Origin: Clostridiales bacterium
GTDB taxonomy: Bacteria > Bacillota > Clostridia > Lachnospirales > Lachnospiraceae
Reading direction: 5' to 3'
Assembly (NCBI GenBank): GCA_012512995.1
Contig: JAAZDA010000048.1
Coordinates: 1-10,019, forward strand
DNA length: 10,019 nucleotides
The notes under the pieces were generated by a model. The model searched no databases and was not told the origin of the DNA. It saw nothing but the letters and a program-made list of their open reading frames with translations. Position 1 is the first letter of the stretch. Each line of letters begins with the position of its first letter. The translations under genes were made by a program, and so were the position numbers. This document shows positions 5,788 through 10,019 of this stretch, one piece after another.

Positions 5788-6813
5788 TTAGTACAGACTT
5801 CCTGAATTCACGATTGGCTGTGCGTCATGGTTGCCGCAGAGCACAACGAGCAGATTGGAGACCATCGCGGCCTTTCTCTCGTCATCAAGTTCAACAACAT
5901 TGTTCTTGTTCAGGCGATCGAGTGCCATCTCTACCATTCCTACTGCTCCATCGACGATCATCTTTCTCGCATCAATTATGGCCGAAGCCTGCTGCCTCTG
6001 CAGCATTACTGCCGCAATTTCCGGTGCATAAGCAAGATATGTGATCCTGGCTTCAACTACTTCCAGACCGGCGATCGTGACCTTGGACTGGATCTCATCC
6101 TTAATACGTTTTGCGACAAGCTCGCTCGAACCGCGAAGACTGCCGTCATCAGCGATCCCATCGCCTGTTGTGTCGACGTTCGGTGCTACATCATAAGGAT
6201 AAAGTCTCACGATATTTCTAAGAGCACTGTCGCACTGAAGTGACAGATATTCCTTATAGTTATCTACGTTGAAGACTGCGCACGCCGTGTCTACCACACG
6301 CCATGTTACTGCGATTCCGATCTCAATAGGATTTCCAAGACAGTCATTTATCTTCTGCCTGTTATTATTGAGCGTCATGATTTTAAGCGAAATCTTGTTG
6401 TTGACTGAGTTCTTGCTCTCAATGTTGATTCCGTTTGCCGGAATGATGAACTGCTTTGAACTGCCCTCATCCTGAACATCACCGCTCTGGCTGAGTCTGG
6501 TTTTGGCAGCAGGATTAACGCTGACGCAGAAAGGATTAACATAATAAAATCCAGGCTCCTTAAGCGTTCCCACATAGTTTCCAAACAGTGTCAGGAGCAA
6601 TGCCTCCTGGGGCTTGAGCACCTTGAGCCCCAGGAATGGGAACCATCCGATGCACAGCCACACGACTGCAACTATGAACAGCACCGGCGACTGATCATTA
6701 TCCATCATCATTCCGCCGAATACCGTGCCAACTACTGCGACAGCATACAGCAGTATTGTCACAACAAGTACTAACATTCCATTCTTCTTATTATTCAAAA
6801 CTTTCTCTTTCAT
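5788..6813 (-). CDS. SPFH-domain (band 7/flotillin-like) membrane protein
   Basis: A 341-aa membrane scaffold-type protein. Two membrane segments (about residues 12-34 and 43-64) precede an SPFH domain (about 65-280). The domain shows LKPQEALLLTLFGNYVGTL, KEPGFYYVNPF, the strand/helix stretch GNPIEIGIAVTWRVVDT, and the helical segment QRQQASAIIDARKMIVDGAV that often closes the domain. SPFH proteins oligomerise at membranes and commonly partner with proteases or NfeD-like proteins. The downstream yhfC-like remnant would have been such a partner. ATG 6813 has GGGAGG six bases upstream and is preferred to an in-frame start at 6867, which adds a non-hydrophobic, Cys/His-bearing leader with no such site. 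It is the first gene of the SPFH-RHH-yhfC operon. Family is sure; cellular role is not known. Confidence 0.92.
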   Translation of the reverse strand: MKEKVLNNKKNGMLVLVVTILLYAVAVVGTVFGGMMMDNDQSPVLFIVAVVWLCIGWFPFLGLKVLKPQEALLLTLFGNYVGTLKEPGFYYVNPFCVSVNPAAKTRLSQSGDVQDEGSSKQFIIPANGINIESKNSVNNKISLKIMTLNNNRQKINDCLGNPIEIGIAVTWRVVDTACAVFNVDNYKEYLSLQCDSALRNIVRLYPYDVAPNVDTTGDGIADDGSLRGSSELVAKRIKDEIQSKVTIAGLEVVEARITYLAYAPEIAAVMLQRQQASAIIDARKMIVDGAVGMVEMALDRLNKNNVVELDDERKAAMVSNLLVVLCGNHDAQPIVNSGSLY

Positions 6814-6901
6814 ATTATTCCTCCCACCTGGGTACTTTTGCGAAGATCCGCAATGCGGCTGCTCCACATATAAGTGTTCTCAAATAATTCAGCATCAGTG
6901 C

Positions 6902-6920
6902 TGATATCAATATGATATCA
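6902..6920. promoter_or_regulatory. Tandem TGATATCA operator over the SPFH promoter
   Basis: Two perfect 8-bp palindromes, TGATATCA at 6902-6909 and 6913-6920, are spaced 11 bp centre to centre, about one helical turn. They cover the -10 box and start point of the minus-strand promoter. Closely spaced half-turn or one-turn sites are typical of cooperative binding by ribbon-helix-helix dimers, and the operon encodes such a protein. The assignment to that protein is inference. Confidence 0.6.
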
Positions 6921-6939
6921 CTTTAATACCTAATTGCAA
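6912..6939 (-). promoter_or_regulatory. Sigma-A-type promoter of the SPFH operon
   Basis: The minus strand has TTGCAA (-35, 6939-6934), a 16-base spacer and TATCAT (-10, 6917-6912). A start near 6905 gives a leader of about 90 nt. The leader would begin with a 6-bp hairpin, TCAGCA/TGCTGA (6889-6904), which could protect the 5' end. The -10 lies inside the tandem TGATATCA element, so binding there should block RNA polymerase. Confidence 0.6.
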
Positions 6940-6968
6940 GTAGTATTACATATACCGTTTGACCATAT

Positions 6969-7017
6969 AAAAAGGCAGGTACTGTCATCAACTCACACAT
7001 GTCTCAGACACCCTGCC
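6969..7017 (-). terminator. Terminator-like hairpin upstream of the SPFH promoter
   Basis: On the minus strand GGCAGG (7017-7012) pairs with CCTGCC (6979-6974). A second match, TGTC with GACA, lies inside, and TTTTT (6973-6969) follows. The loop is large, about 20 or more bases, and may hold a small TGTC-TGA-GACA hairpin, so as a terminator it is not canonical. It could end the diguanylate cyclase transcript or a short RNA starting near 7024. It also shields the SPFH promoter from read-through. Confidence 0.5.
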
Positions 7018-7031
7018 AATAGTTTTATATT

Positions 7032-7061
7032 AATATGCAAAATATGAAATTATTACGTCAA
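7032..7061 (-). promoter_or_regulatory. Weak promoter candidate ahead of the hairpin
   Basis: The minus strand has TTGACG (7061-7056) and, 18 bases on, CATATT (7037-7032) in very AT-rich DNA. Transcription from about 7024 would run straight into the hairpin ending at 6969, giving an RNA of about 55 nt. The match is modest, and AT-rich DNA gives such matches by chance. Confidence 0.25.
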
Positions 7062-7073
7062 TGAACCCTGATG

Positions 7074-7200
7074 TCAGTCAGCATCAATCGGAAGTTCATG
7101 ATAATGCTCATACAGATCTGGCAACACCTGCATCAGGTGTTCCCTTTCAACAGTATTGTGTATAAGGATATGCGATTGCTGTTACTTTCTTCATTTTCAT
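7074..7200 (-). pseudogene. Possible frameshifted mini-gene downstream of the diguanylate cyclase
   Basis: ATG 7200 has an excellent GGAGG six bases upstream but opens only a 17-codon frame (MKMKKVTAIAYPYTQYC, stop 7147-7149). One base out of register, an open frame continues to TGA at 7074-7076 and reads ILIHNTVEREHLMQV, then LPDLYEHYHELPIDAD. That sequence looks protein-like. A single-base loss or gain between codons 6 and 17 would join them into a protein of about 41 residues. I do not recognise the product. It starts 51 bases after the cyclase stop, so it could be co-transcribed. A genuine 17-residue peptide, or chance, are the alternatives. Confidence 0.3.
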
Positions 7201-7251
7201 AAATTCCCTCCATTCAATTGTTTATCTATATGGCATTCTTTCCTGAATCAG

Positions 7252-9123
7252 TTATTTTATTTTCTTTTTCTTCTTTATCTCGTACATGAGCTGGTCAGCC
7301 TCTGTGATAAGCCTGCCGAGTTCATGATTCTGTTTGTAAGATGTGATTACGCGGCCAATACTGACAGTCAGCTCAAACGAATATTCATCCGTCTTGTTCT
7401 TCTTATCAAGAAATGCCCTTATCAAATGCTTGACGTCACGGCCGTCGTTGTGCCTTATTATCAGGAATTCGTCCCCTCCATAGCGCATTGAGAAAACATT
7501 GTCCCTCTCTATCCCTACGGCATTCCTTATAGCATCAGCAACCGTTATGAGCGCTGTGTCACCGGCTTTGTGACCATGCTGATCGTTTATTGCTTTCATG
7601 CAATCGATATCTATGAAGAGGATCTCGGCTTCTCCGCCCTCTTCAAGGATTCTCTGGAACCTCACAACGCCAATCTTGTCATAGCCAAAACGATTATACA
7701 GTCCTGTCAGATTATCCCTTATATACAACTCGTCAAGCCGCTTGTTAAGCCTGCGCAACTGGTACTTCTTGCGCATATTCTCGACTACCATATCCATAAG
7801 ACTGAACGTGCTCTCGAGAAGGTTAAGATCCCCGGCCGGCGATACTCCATCCATTGCAATATACCCTATGCAGGCATCCTGATAATGCAGCGGGTACAAA
7901 ACAAACAGCTGCGATGGTATGCGGAAATCCTCCGGCAGTATTTCCTTCTTGTCAAATTCATGATAGACGTGCTGTACCTTGTATTCTTCGCTCTTTTCAC
8001 CTGAATAAGAGACAAGCATCATGTGATCTGTGTAATCAGACAGGTCATCTCCTTCCGCCATATCAGGGGTCTTGTTTATACAAAGATAAACATTCTTGCA
8101 ATTGAAAAGTTTGATCGCGTTATCCTCAAATACCGCGAAAATATCATCAAAAGAGACTGCATCCATCATGTCAGCGATCATACGGCTCTCAATCGAATGA
8201 TATTCGCGCATCATCCTCTCTCTTGTATACAATGTGCGCTTAAGGCTGATCATATCATTCGGAATATGCTCATGGCAACCACATGATTCAGAAAAGACCG
8301 GCGTATGTTTTGAATATTCTACTCTGACGGAACGATCCCCTGTGATCATCTGTTCATAAAGAACAGACATCGAGCGATATGCCGAATCACTGTAATCACG
8401 GTTAACAGTCGTAAGTCTCGGCTGGAAGCACTCTGATGTCCAGACATCGTCAAAACCAGTGACAAGAACATTTCCGGGAACATCCAGTCCATGGTCGTGC
8501 AATGTCTCGCACACACCGAAAGCCATATCATCATTTGCGCACACGATAGCTTCCGGAAGAGTTCCCTTCAAAATTCTCTCTGTCACCTCATTTCCATTCT
8601 TCTGAAGCCAGTAAGTGTCATATGTGTCATAATCAGTAACACCATGCTTCTGACACACATCCACGAAAGCCCTTTTTCTGTCCTTTGCCTCGCGGCTCTC
8701 AATATATCCGCCTACATATGCCATCTTTCTTACGCCGTGATGTGAAATCAGGTGTTCCACTATCTCGCTCATAGCTTCATAATTCTCTGTTCCAATATAT
8801 GTGCAGCCTGCCGCTGGGTAATTTGACGAAACAATAGGTATGTCAGCTTCCGCAGCACGGGCAATGATCTGATTGCGCAGTTTATCGCTCAGGATCTGGT
8901 TTCCCTGAATAACGGCTCCGTCAAAATCATGAAGATCCGGCAGACTGAAGATCTGGAACTCCGAATACCCCGCATCTCCCTCTTCCGCTTTTCCTGCAAA
9001 GCAATCAAAAACAAAAACAGTGACTTCCTGATGTTCATCAAGAAACCTGTACAAACCATCATAAAACTGTGTCACCAGATTGTAATTCCAGTCCGATGTA
9101 AAAATTGCGATCCTATACTTCAT
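7252..9123 (-). CDS. Cytosolic diguanylate cyclase with LacI-type periplasmic-binding-fold sensor
   Basis: A 623-aa protein that should make cyclic di-GMP from two GTP. Residues 1 to about 280 match the LacI/periplasmic-binding-protein sugar-sensor fold: KYRIAIFTSDWNYNL at the start, DFDGAVIQGN, IPIVSSNYP, YIGTENYEAM, KMAYVGG, AIVCANDDMAFGV, VTGFDDVWTSE and a closing SESCGCHE. There is no DNA-binding domain, signal peptide or membrane segment. A GAF-like region (about 310-450) follows. The GGDEF domain (about 465-623) starts at DNLTGLYNR, has DIDCMKAINDQHGHKAGD for GTP/metal binding and intact GGDEF at 549-553. The usual inhibitory RxxD site before GGDEF is not evident. ATG 9123 (GGGGGA close upstream) is preferred to GTG 9144. 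It follows a hybrid histidine kinase by 61 nt. Its ligand is unknown; a sugar or similar small molecule is likely from the fold. Confidence 0.93.
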   Translation of the reverse strand: MKYRIAIFTSDWNYNLVTQFYDGLYRFLDEHQEVTVFVFDCFAGKAEEGDAGYSEFQIFSLPDLHDFDGAVIQGNQILSDKLRNQIIARAAEADIPIVSSNYPAAGCTYIGTENYEAMSEIVEHLISHHGVRKMAYVGGYIESREAKDRKRAFVDVCQKHGVTDYDTYDTYWLQKNGNEVTERILKGTLPEAIVCANDDMAFGVCETLHDHGLDVPGNVLVTGFDDVWTSECFQPRLTTVNRDYSDSAYRSMSVLYEQMITGDRSVRVEYSKHTPVFSESCGCHEHIPNDMISLKRTLYTRERMMREYHSIESRMIADMMDAVSFDDIFAVFEDNAIKLFNCKNVYLCINKTPDMAEGDDLSDYTDHMMLVSYSGEKSEEYKVQHVYHEFDKKEILPEDFRIPSQLFVLYPLHYQDACIGYIAMDGVSPAGDLNLLESTFSLMDMVVENMRKKYQLRRLNKRLDELYIRDNLTGLYNRFGYDKIGVVRFQRILEEGGEAEILFIDIDCMKAINDQHGHKAGDTALITVADAIRNAVGIERDNVFSMRYGGDEFLIIRHNDGRDVKHLIRAFLDKKNKTDEYSFELTVSIGRVITSYKQNHELGRLITEADQLMYEIKKKKKIK

Positions 9124-9184
9124 ACTTCCCCCATGCCTGAGCACAATATTATGCTCTTTTTCCCCATGCCTTGGCGTTTCCCAT

Positions 9185-10019
9185 CTATATATACTTGCTC
9201 ATTACCTTATACAGTTCGTCCTTGTTTACCGGCTTGCTCAAGTGCTCGTTCATCCCGGCTCTCTTGCTTTTCTCTACATCCTCAGTGAATGCGTTTGCAC
9301 TCATGGCGATTATCGGCACAGTCCCCGCATCGCTCCTCTTTAGACTGCGAATAGCTCTGGCTGCTTCAATTCCATCCATTACAGGCATTCTGATATCCAT
9401 GAGGATAAGATCAATACTGCCTTCCGGTGATGTCCTGAATGCCTCAACGCCCTTTTCTCCGTCTGTAACACTTTCAACAACGCAACCCGCATTTTCAATG
9501 ATGCGGCGCTCTATCTTGATATTCACCTCATTATCTTCACATATCAGAATATGACTGCCCCTGATTTTCTCAATAATTGCGATATCAGTGTTCCTGCTGC
9601 TCCTGTCTGCATCCGAAACAAGCCGGTATTCATAAGGCAGCGTAATTATGAACTTCGTGCCGACGCCCAACTCGCTCTCAACATCTATATTGCCGCCCAT
9701 TTCATTTACTGTTTTCTTTGCGAGCGCCAGTCCGAGTCCTGTTCCCTGATAGACTGACGACACATCGTTCTGTTCCTGAGAGAAAGGAGTGAAGATCTTG
9801 TCCAGGAATTCCTCACTCATTCCACAACCGTTATCCTCGATTATCATCTGGTCTGTCGTCGTTTTATCATCATGCCTTATGTTGCGCATAATGAGCCTTA
9901 TCCTGCCACCCGGCGAAGTAAATTTACATGCATTATTCAGAATGTTTATAAGCATGCGCTTTGTTTTGACCGGATCTATATAACACTCTGCATTCGGGAT
10001 CTTGCTGTAGTCAGGATAT
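9185..10019 (-). CDS. Hybrid histidine kinase C-terminal half (HATPase + receiver), 5' end outside window
   Basis: The frame is open to the right edge, giving 277 residues of a larger protein. First comes a histidine-kinase ATPase domain with N box (KRMLINILNNACKFT), G1 box (IEDNGCGM), F box (FTPFSQEQ) and G2 box (GTGLGLALAK). After a linker of about 25 residues comes a receiver domain: HILICEDNEVN with the acidic pocket, LILMDIRMPVMDG with the phospho-acceptor Asp encoded at 9395-9397, IIAMSANAF, and the conserved Lys in HLSKPV. The protein ends shortly after the receiver (MSKYI). The dimerisation helix and sensor lie beyond the window. It is transcribed ahead of the LacI-fold diguanylate cyclase, with only 61 nt between and no T-tailed hairpin, so the two are probably one signalling operon. 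Confidence 0.92.
   Translation of the reverse strand, partial: YPDYSKIPNAECYIDPVKTKRMLINILNNACKFTSPGGRIRLIMRNIRHDDKTTTDQMIIEDNGCGMSEEFLDKIFTPFSQEQNDVSSVYQGTGLGLALAKKTVNEMGGNIDVESELGVGTKFIITLPYEYRLVSDADRSSRNTDIAIIEKIRGSHILICEDNEVNIKIERRIIENAGCVVESVTDGEKGVEAFRTSPEGSIDLILMDIRMPVMDGIEAARAIRSLKRSDAGTVPIIAMSANAFTEDVEKSKRAGMNEHLSKPVNKDELYKVMSKYI

Noticed and set aside
7123..7141. AACACCTG/CAGGTGTT palindrome as a terminator
   Set aside because: The 8-bp arms leave only a 3-base loop and neither strand has a following T run; it lies within the possible mini-gene.
9141..9159. GAGCA/TGCTC hairpin between kinase and cyclase as a terminator
   Set aside because: The stem is about six base pairs and is followed by AGGCATGGGG, not a T tract.

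Overview
The window looks like the chromosome of a Gram-positive anaerobe of the class Clostridia, probably Lachnospiraceae-like. The grounds are moderate GC, strong GGAGG-type ribosome binding sites, a LacI-fold sensor fused to GGDEF, an SPFH/small RHH/YhfC-type gene set and a Na+-translocating decarboxylase beta subunit. The species cannot be named from the sequence. Nearly all genes are on the minus strand; the exception is a damaged, AT-richer nuclease-family gene at 4713-5537. Both edges cut genes.

Left region (1-1254): an OadB/GcdB/MmdB-type membrane subunit, truncated by the left edge, is preceded by a complete regulatory leader on the minus strand. The leader has a good sigma-A-type promoter (1226-1254), a yybP-ykoY-type manganese riboswitch (1021-1175) and an intrinsic terminator (984-1031). 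The 5' arm of the terminator reuses the 3' strand of riboswitch helix P1. The predicted logic is transcription ON in high Mn2+. This gene is an unusual client for that riboswitch class.

Middle-left (1327-4232): a tight three-gene operon, transcribed right to left. It encodes a DUF5058-like membrane protein, a second unrecognised polytopic membrane protein and a membrane-anchored M20 (Cps1/PM20D1-like) metallopeptidase. The gaps are 19 and 22 nt. I infer a two-part transporter that feeds or drains the substrate of the hydrolase.

Centre (4233-5787): a gene-poor stretch with an exact 47-bp direct repeat, each copy containing a 10-bp dyad, is followed by the plus-strand nuclease-family gene. That gene breaks off at its PD motif, where it runs into the antisense of the first ~56 codons of a yhfC-like gene. 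Both genes lack their 3' ends at the same point, as a single deletion between two convergent genes would produce. The yhfC remnant also has an in-frame TGA at codon 8. Upstream of it lie a 57-aa ribbon-helix-helix protein (5544-5717) and an SPFH-domain membrane protein (5788-6813). The SPFH promoter carries two tandem TGATATCA sites over its -10 box, a plausible operator for the RHH protein.

Right region (6969-10019): an intergenic stretch with a terminator-like hairpin and a possibly frameshifted mini-gene is followed by a cytosolic LacI-fold/GGDEF diguanylate cyclase (7252-9123). Next comes the C-terminal half of a hybrid histidine kinase/response regulator cut by the right edge. The last two are probably co-transcribed signalling genes.
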